Shown here: piece by piece, positions 1 to 6,575 of the stretch
Position numbering within the stretch: position 1 is the stretch's first letter
Layout: every line of letters begins with the position of its first letter
Assembly (NCBI GenBank): GCA_944331815.1
Contig: CALVIQ010000027.1
Coordinates: forward strand, 1-12,953
Reading direction: 5' to 3'
DNA length: 12,953 nt
DNA from: an uncultured Bacilli bacterium
GTDB lineage: Bacteria > Bacillota_I > Bacilli_A > RF39 > UBA660
The notes under the pieces: model-generated
What the model saw: only the letters and a program-made list of their open reading frames with translations
The model's database searches: none
What the model was told of the DNA's origin: nothing
Translations under genes and position numbers: made by a program

Positions 1-209
1 CGATAGAATCATTAAATAGTGCATTAAGGAAAGTAACGAATGGCAAAGGTTCATTTGTAAATGAACAAGCATTAGAAAAAGTATTATATTTAAGAATAAA
101 AGAACTAAAAAATAAATGGTGTAAAAATAAAACAGCTAATTGGCAAACGATATTAAATGAATTATGTATAATCTATGAAGAACGAGTTGAAAAATATATA
201 GATATGTAA
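1..209 (+). CDS. IS256-family transposase, C-terminal fragment (5' end outside window)
   Basis: This is the C-terminal end of a Mutator/IS256-type DDE transposase, the enzyme that cuts and joins the ends of the element. The reading frame enters at base 3 and stops with TAA at 207-209, giving about 68 residues. The segment IESLNSALRKVTNGKGSF matches the conserved C-terminal block of the family (normally ESLNR.IRKVTK.KGSF), and it is followed by the usual Leu-rich LYLRIKE helix and an NWQTILNEL tail. The last catalytic acidic residue of this family lies near the ES dipeptide; the earlier Asp residues are off the window. It runs in the opposite direction to the nrd operon and sits next to its terminator. 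The frame is intact to the stop, so the element may be complete, but that cannot be judged from here. Confidence 0.88.
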   Translation, partial: IESLNSALRKVTNGKGSFVNEQALEKVLYLRIKELKNKWCKNKTANWQTILNELCIIYEERVEKYIDM

Positions 210-210
210 A

Positions 211-234
211 ATTTATTTATTTATTTATTTATTT
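211..234. repeat. ATTT tetranucleotide tract, six copies
   Basis: Six uninterrupted ATTT units begin one base after the transposase stop codon. The tract is non-coding. Such tracts are prone to slippage; no role can be assigned. Confidence 0.9.
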
Positions 235-250
235 ATGCTACAATATATAT

Positions 251-324
251 AGACGGTAAAAAAATTAGTAGAAAGGTAAAAATAACAAAATATACAAACT
301 TACACAGTTAAATTTTTACGGTCT
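251..324. repeat. Imperfect inverted repeat at the IS256 right end
   Basis: AGACGGTAAAAAAATT (251-266) is an imperfect inverted copy of AATTTTTACGGTCT (311-324), with one mismatch and a two-base length difference. The outer arm is the candidate terminal repeat of the element. The inner arm is a subterminal copy in inverse orientation and could form a hairpin with it, for example to block transcription out of the element or to bind transposase. Confidence 0.6.
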
Positions 325-345
325 AAAATTCAATAGTCAAATTAC

Positions 346-375
346 ATAAAAAATATCAGAAAAAATTCTGATATT
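346..375 (-). terminator. Rho-independent terminator of the nrdD-nrdG operon
   Basis: On the minus strand a perfect 10-bp stem (366-375 with 352-361, core ATATCAGAA) closes a 4-base loop and is followed by a T-rich run. The stem starts inside the nrdG stop codon (374-376), so there is no spacer between gene and terminator. Confidence 0.85.
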
Positions 376-919
376 AAATATATACACTAGTTTTTTTCTT
401 CATACTATATTCTTTTTTAGAAATATATTTTGAAATCAAAACTATTTTATTTTCTTTTAAACTATTTGGTACATCGATAATTCTTTGATTACTAGAACCT
501 TTAAATTGTAAATCTAAACTTCTCTCACTTAGAACAAATGGACCATCAACTAAAACATCAATATTTTTTAATAGTTCTAGTGCTTTTTCATCTTTAATTA
601 AGTCTTCATATAAAAATCCTGTATAACACCAAACATTCAAATTTTTATCTTTACAATGTTTAGCTATCAAAGTACATGCATCAATTTGATAAAATGGATC
701 TCCCCCTGATAATGTTATTCCATCTTGAAAAGAATAGCTATCTATCTCTTTTATAACATAATCAACATCAACTAAATATCCATCTTCAAAAGACCATGTT
801 TCAGGATTATGACATCCTTTACAATAATGAGAACATCCTTGAGTCCATATAACTGTTCTAACACCTTCACCATCAACAATACTATCTGGTTGTAAAGAAG
901 CTGCTAATCTAATTTGCAT
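374..919 (-). CDS. nrdG: Anaerobic ribonucleotide reductase activating protein (radical SAM)
   Basis: This 181-residue radical-SAM activase installs the glycyl radical on class III ribonucleotide reductase, using a [4Fe-4S] cluster and S-adenosylmethionine. The cluster motif CxxxCxxC is at C29, C33 and C36, and the LSGGDPF segment near residues 70-76 is the conserved SAM-contacting Gly-rich stretch. Length is at the upper end of normal for NrdG. It is the last gene of the operon: its ATG overlaps the stop of the small glycyl-radical gene by one base (TAATG), which suggests translational coupling, and no strong Shine-Dalgarno is visible. A terminator begins in its stop codon. Its partner here is unusual because the glycine it must activate appears to be on a separate 53-residue polypeptide. 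Confidence 0.95.
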   Translation of the reverse strand: MQIRLAASLQPDSIVDGEGVRTVIWTQGCSHYCKGCHNPETWSFEDGYLVDVDYVIKEIDSYSFQDGITLSGGDPFYQIDACTLIAKHCKDKNLNVWCYTGFLYEDLIKDEKALELLKNIDVLVDGPFVLSERSLDLQFKGSSNQRIIDVPNSLKENKIVLISKYISKKEYSMKKKTSVYI

Positions 920-1080
920 TATAAAGCTTTTTCTAAATCTTTTGTACCATGTTTAACACGATCATGTTCTTCGGCTCTTTTACCATCGTTAAATCTATCT
1001 ACAGTTCCTACTAAATAACCTGTAATTCTTCTAATTCTTTCAAATTTAACTCCTTCACCAACTTTTTTTTCTTCTTTCAT
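919..1080 (-). CDS. Detached glycyl-radical domain of class III ribonucleotide reductase (53 aa)
   Basis: This 53-residue protein matches the extreme C-terminus of class III ribonucleotide reductases. The segment FERIRRITGYLVGTVDRF (residues 13-30) contains the RxxGYL glycyl-radical motif with Gly21 as the predicted radical site, followed by the conserved NDGKRAEEHDRVKH tail. It starts with ATG at 1080-1078 behind an AGGAGG site at 1093-1088 (7-base spacer) that overlaps the nrdD stop codon, so it is translated as a separate gene, not as a simple frameshift remnant. The nrdG start overlaps its stop. The upstream nrdD product carries the zinc cysteines but not the radical motif, so the two proteins together would make one complete enzyme. 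The known analogy is GrcA/YfiD, a free radical domain that repairs pyruvate formate-lyase; here the piece looks constitutive because nrdD has no radical site of its own. Confidence 0.88.
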   Translation of the reverse strand: MKEEKKVGEGVKFERIRRITGYLVGTVDRFNDGKRAEEHDRVKHGTKDLEKAL

Positions 1081-1091
1081 TTTAAATCCTC

Positions 1092-3401
1092 CTATCTTCC
1101 ATAATTCATTGAAACATTTTTAACTGTTTCTATACTTACACCTTCACAGTCATGTCTGCCACATCCTGGGCATACATCACCAATTACACCTGTATAACCA
1201 CATACTGGATCTCTATCTACTGGATGGTTAATTGCACCATAACCAATTCCCTCTTTATGCATTATACGAACTATTTTTTCAAACGCTTCTAAATTATTAA
1301 CTGTATCACCATCTAATTCAACATAAGTTATATGTCCTGCATTAGTAAGTGCATGATATGGAGCTTCAATATGTATTTTAGAAGCAGCAGTTATTTTATA
1401 ATAAACTGGAACATGGAATGAATTAGTATAGTATTCTCTATCAGTAACACCTTTAATTTTTCCATATATAGCTCTATCAATATTAGTAAATCTACCTGAT
1501 AAACCTTCAGCTGGAGTAGCTAATAAAGTAAAATTCAAATTATATTTACTAGCATATTCATCACATTTTTTACGCATAAATGAAATAATTTCATAACCTA
1601 ATTTACGAGCTTCTTCATCTTCACCATGATGTTTACCAATTAAAGCTTTTAAACATTCAGCTAGACCAATAAATCCAATTGATAAAGTACCATGTTTATA
1701 TATTTTTCTTAAACGATCATTTGGTTTTAATTTTTCTGAATCTATCCATACACCACTACCTAATAGAAATGGAAAGTTGTATGGTCTTTTAGTACATTGA
1801 AAATCAAATCTTTCTAACAATTGATCTCTAACTAAATCCATTTTTTCTTCTAATTCTGCATAAAATGCTTTTAAATCAGCTTTTTCACCATTTACAATGC
1901 CGTGTTTAATTCCTAGACGAGGTAAATTAATAGTTGTAAATGATAAATTACCACGACCTGGAGTAACTGCTTTATCAGGATCTACAACATTACCCATAAC
2001 TCTCGTACGACATCCCATATAACCAACTTCAGTTTCATAAGTTCCTTTATAATATTGTTTATTAAATGGTGCATCCATAAATGAGAAATTAGGAAACAAT
2101 CTTTTAGCTGATACTTTACAAGCTAATTTGAATAAATCATAATTAGGATCCCCTGGATTTAGATTAGTTCCTTCTTTTACTTTAAATATTGATATAGGGA
2201 ATATTGGAGTTTCACCTTTACCTAATCCTGCATCAGTTGCTAGTAAATAATTTTCCATAACCATTCTTCCTTCAGCAGAAGTATCAGTACCAAAATTAAT
2301 AGATGAAAAAGGTACTTGAGCACCAGCTCTTGAATGCATTGTATTTAAATTATGAATAAATGCTTCCATAGCTTGATAAGTAATTCTATCTGTTTTAGCT
2401 AGAGCTTTATCATAAGCCATACTTAATAATCTTTCAACTTCAGTTGATTCTTTAGCAAAATGATAAAAATCTTTTATATCAAATGAAATACTATCTAATT
2501 TATCAATTTCTTTAGCAATACTACTCATATTAATAAATTTACTAAAATCACTAAAATCCAATAAATCTGCTATAGTTTGTTTAAATTGTTTTTTAAATGT
2601 ATTAAGTACTCCTGGAGCCATATAATAATCAAAAGCAGGAATACTTTGACCACCATGTTGATCATTTTGATTTGATTGAATAGCAATAGCTGCTAACGCA
2701 CCATAAGACATAATATCTTTAGGAGCTCTTAAATGACCATGTCCAGTTGAAAAGCCATTTTTAAATAATTTATTCAAATCTATTTGCATACATGTAGTAG
2801 TTCCCATTGGATAAAAATCCATATCATGAACATGGATATCACCACTATCATGTGCTTCACTAAATTTATATTTCATTAAATAAGATTTACAAAACTCTTT
2901 AGATACTGTACTACCATATTGTAACATTGTACCCATAGCAGTATCACCATCAACGTTGGCATTTTCTCTTTTAGTATTTTCTTCACTAGCTGATTTTAAA
3001 CCCAAACCTTCAATTGCTTTTAAAAATTTATGTAATTGCTTTTCATCAGAAAACATTTTACGAGATATATTTCTTCTTTCTCTATATTCAGAAAAACTTT
3101 CATAAACTTCTTGATAACCTTTTTTTTGAAGCTCATCTTCAATCATATCTTGAATAGTTTCAATTTTTATTTTTTCTGCATCTTTATATTCTTTTTCAAT
3201 TCTTTTTAAAACACTTTCATAAACTTTATTAACATCTTTAGTTGTATATTTTATTTCTTCACCTGATTCTTCATCAAATTCATTAACACTATCAAAACCT
3301 TTTTTTATAGCTAAAGCAATTTTAGAACCATTAAAATCAACTTTTTTGCCATTTCTTTTTACAACTTGTAAAGTTGCTAAACTTTCTTCTACATCTATCA
3401 T
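1092..3401 (-). CDS. nrdD: Anaerobic (class III) ribonucleoside-triphosphate reductase, large part
   Basis: NrdD reduces ribonucleoside triphosphates to deoxyribonucleotides without oxygen. The 769-residue product has an N-terminal ATP-cone (about 10-105, starting LQVVKRNGKKVDF), the allosteric activity site, then the ten-stranded barrel. Predicted active-site cysteines are C204 in TTTCMQ and C464 in GYMGCRTRV; NLSFTTINLPR follows. Near the C-terminus C734, C744, C747 and C752 form the zinc-site cysteine set. The protein then ends in a short unrelated tail (VSIETVKNVSMNYGR) where the family normally continues into RxxGYL; that segment is encoded by the next gene. ATG is preceded by AGGAGG (3412-3407, 5-base spacer). 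It is first in the nrdD - radical domain - nrdG operon, with a near-consensus promoter directly upstream. Confidence 0.96.
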   Translation of the reverse strand: MIDVEESLATLQVVKRNGKKVDFNGSKIALAIKKGFDSVNEFDEESGEEIKYTTKDVNKVYESVLKRIEKEYKDAEKIKIETIQDMIEDELQKKGYQEVYESFSEYRERRNISRKMFSDEKQLHKFLKAIEGLGLKSASEENTKRENANVDGDTAMGTMLQYGSTVSKEFCKSYLMKYKFSEAHDSGDIHVHDMDFYPMGTTTCMQIDLNKLFKNGFSTGHGHLRAPKDIMSYGALAAIAIQSNQNDQHGGQSIPAFDYYMAPGVLNTFKKQFKQTIADLLDFSDFSKFINMSSIAKEIDKLDSISFDIKDFYHFAKESTEVERLLSMAYDKALAKTDRITYQAMEAFIHNLNTMHSRAGAQVPFSSINFGTDTSAEGRMVMENYLLATDAGLGKGETPIFPISIFKVKEGTNLNPGDPNYDLFKLACKVSAKRLFPNFSFMDAPFNKQYYKGTYETEVGYMGCRTRVMGNVVDPDKAVTPGRGNLSFTTINLPRLGIKHGIVNGEKADLKAFYAELEEKMDLVRDQLLERFDFQCTKRPYNFPFLLGSGVWIDSEKLKPNDRLRKIYKHGTLSIGFIGLAECLKALIGKHHGEDEEARKLGYEIISFMRKKCDEYASKYNLNFTLLATPAEGLSGRFTNIDRAIYGKIKGVTDREYYTNSFHVPVYYKITAASKIHIEAPYHALTNAGHITYVELDGDTVNNLEAFEKIVRIMHKEGIGYGAINHPVDRDPVCGYTGVIGDVCPGCGRHDCEGVSIETVKNVSMNYGR

Positions 3402-3426
3402 AATTACCTCCTACAATTCTAAAATA

Positions 3427-3455
3427 ATTATAGTTAAATAAATTACAAAAGTCAA
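3427..3455 (-). promoter_or_regulatory. Sigma-A-type promoter of the nrdD operon
   Basis: On the minus strand, TTGACT (3455-3450), a 17-base spacer and a perfect TATAAT (3432-3427) lie 26 bases upstream of the nrdD ATG. This predicts a start near 3420 and a leader of about 20 bases holding the AGGAGG site. I saw no clear NrdR box pair around it. Confidence 0.75.
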
Positions 3456-3737
3456 CAAAAAATACTAATTTTAAAAAAAAGATAATCACTAAAAATTTAC
3501 TTTTTTAAAAAAACATTTATTTTCAATATTTAAAAAAAATTATTAATTTATAGATAATTAAAAATGAATATCTAACTATATTTTATATATTTTTCAATGC
3601 CTATTTAATTAAATTAATTTATTATTAATTTATTTTTTTACAAAAAATTGTCACTTTTCCAAAAATACTATTTTGTAATTTAATTATTTTTTAAAAAAAT
3701 TTACAAATATTAACAAATATCTTTTACTAACTTATAT
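3456..3737. other. AT-rich intergenic spacer
   Basis: This stretch between the divergent nrdD and small membrane-protein genes is extremely AT-rich. It has no convincing ORF, RNA gene, repeat or hairpin. It may contain upstream A-tract elements for the flanking promoters, but nothing specific can be supported. Confidence 0.6.
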
Positions 3738-3758
3738 TTGTTAATAATATACTATATT

Positions 3759-4127
3759 ATGAAAGAAGAAATTAAAATAATTGATTCACAATTTATTATA
3801 TCTTTTGGATTAATTTTTACGATTATTATTTCAATAATAATTAATTATGATGTAAAACAAAAAATATTAAATAAAAAAAGAATCTTTAATGATAATCAAA
3901 AAAGATACTTAAATTTAATTAATAGAATTATTTTTATATTAATAGTCATTTATAGTCTATATATTAGTTATCTACAATATGAGTTAAAAAAAACAAATAA
4001 TCCTAAACCATATATTCATCAAGTATACGCTAATACATTAAATTTATTTGCAGGATTAATATTTCTATATGTCATTGTTGAAAATTGGAATGAAGAAGGA
4101 ATTAATAACACGCAAAATATTATTTAG
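3759..4127 (+). CDS. Small three-helix membrane protein, unknown function
   Basis: I do not recognise this 122-residue protein. Three hydrophobic segments lie at about residues 12-30, 53-72 and 89-108, separated by a basic loop (KQKILNKKR) and a short KKTNNPKPYIHQ loop. I chose the ATG at 3759 over the in-frame TTG at 3738: the longer form would add MLIIYYI only. No Shine-Dalgarno precedes the ATG. A TATACT hexamer at 3748-3753 would place the transcript start at or next to the ATG, so the message could be leaderless. It is the only plus-strand chromosomal-type gene in the window and it converges on the next gene with an 8-bp overlap of the coding ends. Confidence 0.6.
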   Translation: MKEEIKIIDSQFIISFGLIFTIIISIIINYDVKQKILNKKRIFNDNQKRYLNLINRIIFILIVIYSLYISYLQYELKKTNNPKPYIHQVYANTLNLFAGLIFLYVIVENWNEEGINNTQNII

Positions 4128-4992
4128 ATTCATAACTATTAATTACAATCCTATTTATTACTACATAAATTAATATCAAAAAAACTCCAGAAAAACTTAT
4201 TAAAACTCCACATTTAAACCAAATAGTTAATAATATTGTTATAAATGGTGATGCTAAAACTTTTAATCTTTCAATTTGTGATAATATCAAGCCATTCAAA
4301 AAATTATTCATACAACCTAATATTACAAAAATAACACCACCTAACAACATATTAATACCTAAATATTTTATTGGTTTATAAAATGACCAACTAAATAAAA
4401 TCATTAAAAATAATAAAACACAAATAATTAAATACAAATAATTAATATTAAAATTCAAAATAGAATTTATTGTTGATATAGGTAAAACACCAATCATCAC
4501 CTGTTTGTTAGGAATTATTTCTACCAATTTGTCAGTATAATCCAAAATATAAACTCTCAATTCTTCTTCAGTCAACATAATATTAATATTATCTTCTAAT
4601 GAAATATAAGCTAAATTAATCATTTTATTAACTGCTTCATCAGATAACTCAGGCTTTTCTCTTTCATCAATTAAGTAATAAATTGTTTCATTAAAAAAAT
4701 CTCCTAAAATTAAATTAATTTCTTCACTTTTTAAAATATCAGTAACTATTTTTTCTGGAATATTAGATTCTAATCCTAAATTATATATTTTTTCTCTTAA
4801 TGTTATACCACTTTCTTCTAAATTAAATATAACATTAATATCCATATTTAATATATTAGAATTTTTAATATATTTAGATAAATTTTCTTTATTTAATAAA
4901 CTTTTTCCTGAATAAATAATAATTGTAAAAATTATAGCAATAAATAAAAATATTATACAAAAAAAAGTTAATATTTTTCTTATTAATTTCAC
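4120..4992 (-). CDS. Membrane protein with large extracytoplasmic domain, unknown function
   Basis: This 290-residue protein has one hydrophobic segment near the N-terminus (about 8-28), a polar region of roughly 145 residues probably outside the membrane and rich in Asn, Glu and Ile, and three C-terminal hydrophobic segments (about 180-200, 211-236, 248-280). I cannot name the family. The start is taken as GTG at 4992-4990, because AGGTGG at 5003-4998 is 5 bases upstream; an in-frame GTG at 5001 overlaps that site and is less likely. It lies just downstream of spo0A but has its own extended -10 promoter. Its 3' end overlaps the convergent gene by 8 bp. Confidence 0.7.
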   Translation of the reverse strand: MKLIRKILTFFCIIFLFIAIIFTIIIYSGKSLLNKENLSKYIKNSNILNMDINVIFNLEESGITLREKIYNLGLESNIPEKIVTDILKSEEINLILGDFFNETIYYLIDEREKPELSDEAVNKMINLAYISLEDNINIMLTEEELRVYILDYTDKLVEIIPNKQVMIGVLPISTINSILNFNINYLYLIICVLLFLMILFSWSFYKPIKYLGINMLLGGVIFVILGCMNNFLNGLILSQIERLKVLASPFITILLTIWFKCGVLISFSGVFLILIYVVINRIVINSYESK

Positions 4993-5009
4993 GCTAACCA
5001 CCTATTAAC

Positions 5010-5018
5010 ATTATATCA
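5010..5018 (-). promoter_or_regulatory. Extended -10 promoter upstream of the membrane-protein gene
   Basis: TGATATAAT on the minus strand combines a consensus -10 (5015-5010) with an extended -10 TG one base upstream. No good -35 is present, which is usual for extended -10 promoters. The predicted leader is about 10 bases, just enough for the AGGTGG site. Confidence 0.45.
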
Positions 5019-5044
5019 TATTCTAAACAAAAATAAAAGATTGG

Positions 5045-5803
5045 TTATGCGCCAACCTTATAAAAATCTAATCTTAATTTGTCTGCTAATGTTACAATAA
5101 ATTCTGAATTAGTAGGCTTTGCTCTATCTATATCAACACTATGACCAAATATTTTTTCCATCAAATCAATATCTCCTCTATTCCAACTGACCTCAACAGC
5201 GTGTCTAATTGATCTTTCTACTCTAGAAACAGTTGTATTATATTTTGTAGCTAATTCTGGATATAATTCTTTAGTAATTCCACCTATCATTCCTGGATTA
5301 TCAAATATCATATTAACGGCATCTCTTAAAAATTGATAACCTTTAATATGTGATGGAATTCCCAAATCATGTAATAATTTACTAATAGAAACTTGTAAAT
5401 TATTTTTATAAAAATCTATACTTTTATCATTTTTCTTTTTAAAAACATCATATATTTTCTTTTCTAAATCTTCCAAATCAAATGGTTTCAAAATAAAATA
5501 ATTAACATCATATTCCGAAACTTCCCTTATTACTTCACTAGCATTATAACTAGTTTCAACAATAACTTTCTTATTAATATTGTTATTTTTCATTTCCTCT
5601 AAAACGTATAATCCATCTTTTTTTGGCATTATTAAATCAAGTAAAATTATATCAAAATCTTCAATTTTATTTTTTATTAATTCCATTCCTTCTAAACCAT
5701 TATAAGCTTCTAAAACCACACTTATTTCCTCATTATTTTTAAAATATTCCTTTACAGCATCAATCAACTTGACATTATCATCAATCATTAATATTTTTAT
5801 CAT
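5045..5803 (-). CDS. spo0A: Spo0A-type sporulation response regulator
   Basis: This 252-residue regulator has a receiver domain (about 1-120) and a Spo0A DNA-binding domain (about 138-252). The receiver keeps the acidic pair D8/D9, the phosphorylation site D56 in LLDLIMP, T84 and K106 in LKPF. The C-terminal half shows diagnostic Spo0A sequence: LHDLGIPSHIKGYQFLRDA, the recognition-helix region TTVSRVERSIRHAVEVSW and the PTNSEF segment. Spo0A-phosphate is the master switch for endospore entry and related stationary-phase programmes. Length is near the usual 260-267. It has AAGGAG upstream of its ATG, a TATAAT (5844-5839) in the leader and a consensus 0A box about 85 bp upstream, fitting autoregulation. 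spoIVB, its common neighbour, is not next to it. A weak GGTT/AACC hairpin followed by T's spans its stop. Confidence 0.95.
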   Translation of the reverse strand: MIKILMIDDNVKLIDAVKEYFKNNEEISVVLEAYNGLEGMELIKNKIEDFDIILLDLIMPKKDGLYVLEEMKNNNINKKVIVETSYNASEVIREVSEYDVNYFILKPFDLEDLEKKIYDVFKKKNDKSIDFYKNNLQVSISKLLHDLGIPSHIKGYQFLRDAVNMIFDNPGMIGGITKELYPELATKYNTTVSRVERSIRHAVEVSWNRGDIDLMEKIFGHSVDIDRAKPTNSEFIVTLADKLRLDFYKVGA

Positions 5804-5838
5804 ATTTCTTCTCCTTCTTAAAGTACTGCTGTATTTAT

Positions 5839-5844
5839 ATTATA
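5839..5844 (-). promoter_or_regulatory. Possible -10 box of spo0A
   Basis: A perfect TATAAT lies 35 bases upstream of the spo0A ATG on the minus strand, but the hexamer 17 bases further upstream (TAGAAA) is a poor -35. It may need an activator or another sigma factor. Confidence 0.35.
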
Positions 5845-5887
5845 TAATAGTGGTTAAATTTTTTCTAGAGTAAAAATTAGCTAATTT

Positions 5888-5894
5888 TGTCGAA
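5888..5894 (+). promoter_or_regulatory. Consensus 0A box (Spo0A binding site)
   Basis: TGTCGAA matches the classical Spo0A box exactly. It lies between the tpiA terminator and the spo0A promoter, about 45 bases upstream of the proposed -10, where an activator site would be expected. A 7-base motif can occur by chance, but two CGs in so AT-rich a spacer make this less likely. Confidence 0.45.
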
Positions 5895-5922
5895 AAAAAA
5901 TCATCGAAGACTATCGACGATT
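5893..5922 (-). terminator. Terminator of the pgk-tpiA operon, embedded in tpiA
   Basis: On the minus strand the last codons of tpiA form a 9-bp stem (5922-5914 with 5907-5899, one G-T pair) around a 6-base loop, followed by eight T's (5900-5893). The TGA stop of tpiA (5903-5901) is within the 3' arm. Confidence 0.8.
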
Positions 5923-6575
5923 TCTTTTAGATGAACACAATCCGTAGAAGCCTTACCAATTAAAAATCCTGCTACATTATCTATTTTTTTTAACGTATTA
6001 ATATTATTTCTATCAACACTCCCACCATATAATACTTTAACAGAATATTTAAAATTATCATAAATAATTGATTGAATAAAGTTTATAGTGTCCTCTATTT
6101 GCGTATTAGTAGGTGTAATACCTGTTCCAATGCACCAAATAGGTTCATATGCAATTATGACATTTTCTAAATTAGTAACTTCTTTTAAATCATTTAATAA
6201 TTGAATTTTTAATTTTTCTTCCTTATCTTCATCTTTATTTTCACCAATACACAAAATGACTTTTAAACCATTTTCTAAAGCTTTTTTTATTTTTTTATTA
6301 ATTTCTTCATCAGTTTCCTTATTTCTTCTTTCACTATGTCCAATTAAGGTATAACTAACACCCATATCTTTTGCTTGTAAAGCACTTATTTCTCCAGTAT
6401 GTGATCCCAAATCATACATTGAAACATCTTGAACACCAACTTCATATTTATGATTTAAAAAATAAGGAATAAATAATGATGATGGACAAATTATAACATT
6501 ATCAGGAATATTATCCTTATACTTTGTAATTTCATCATAAGTCATATACATTTTTAAATTACCTACTATTATCAT
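5901..6575 (-). CDS. tpiA: Triosephosphate isomerase (short form)
   Basis: This enzyme interconverts dihydroxyacetone phosphate and glyceraldehyde 3-phosphate in glycolysis. All catalytic residues are visible: N6 and K8 in GNLKM, H80 in GHSERR, and E144 in AYEPIWCIGTG at the hinge of the flexible loop; the phosphate-binding YGGSV and GFLIGKAS blocks follow. Two features are odd. The protein has 224 residues against about 250 for most bacteria, with losses spread through helical regions. The nearly invariant Trp of the N-terminal GNWKMN is Leu, and the following Asn is Tyr. The ATG is preceded by AAGGAGG, located inside the end of the upstream glycosyltransferase gene, which overlaps by 17 bp. 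It is the last gene of the operon. Confidence 0.94.
   Translation of the reverse strand: MIIVGNLKMYMTYDEITKYKDNIPDNVIICPSSLFIPYFLNHKYEVGVQDVSMYDLGSHTGEISALQAKDMGVSYTLIGHSERRNKETDEEINKKIKKALENGLKVILCIGENKDEDKEEKLKIQLLNDLKEVTNLENVIIAYEPIWCIGTGITPTNTQIEDTINFIQSIIYDNFKYSVKVLYGGSVDRNNINTLKKIDNVAGFLIGKASTDCVHLKEIVDSLR

Larger units (their letters stand above)
1..324 (+). mobile_element. IS256-family element, right part
   Basis: The element comprises the transposase end plus about 115 bp of non-coding right end. Its outer end is probably at the motif AATTTTTACGGTCT (311-324), preceded by ACACAGTTA; A/T runs next to an ACACAG block are typical of IS256-family terminal repeats as I recall them. The exact end and any target duplication cannot be confirmed because the left end is outside the window. 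It lies only about 20 bp beyond the nrdG terminator, a site where insertion would do little harm. Confidence 0.65.

Noticed and set aside
1080..1095. Frameshift breaking a single nrdD gene
   Set aside because: The second frame has its own AGGAGG, spacer and ATG, and nrdD ends with a tail that does not resemble a shifted reading of the radical domain; a true gene split is the better reading, though an old frameshift as its origin cannot be excluded.
3402..3737. NrdR boxes or a Rex/FNR-type site upstream of nrdD
   Set aside because: I looked for paired NrdR-like boxes and a TTGTGA-type dyad near the promoter and found only generic AT-rich sequence.
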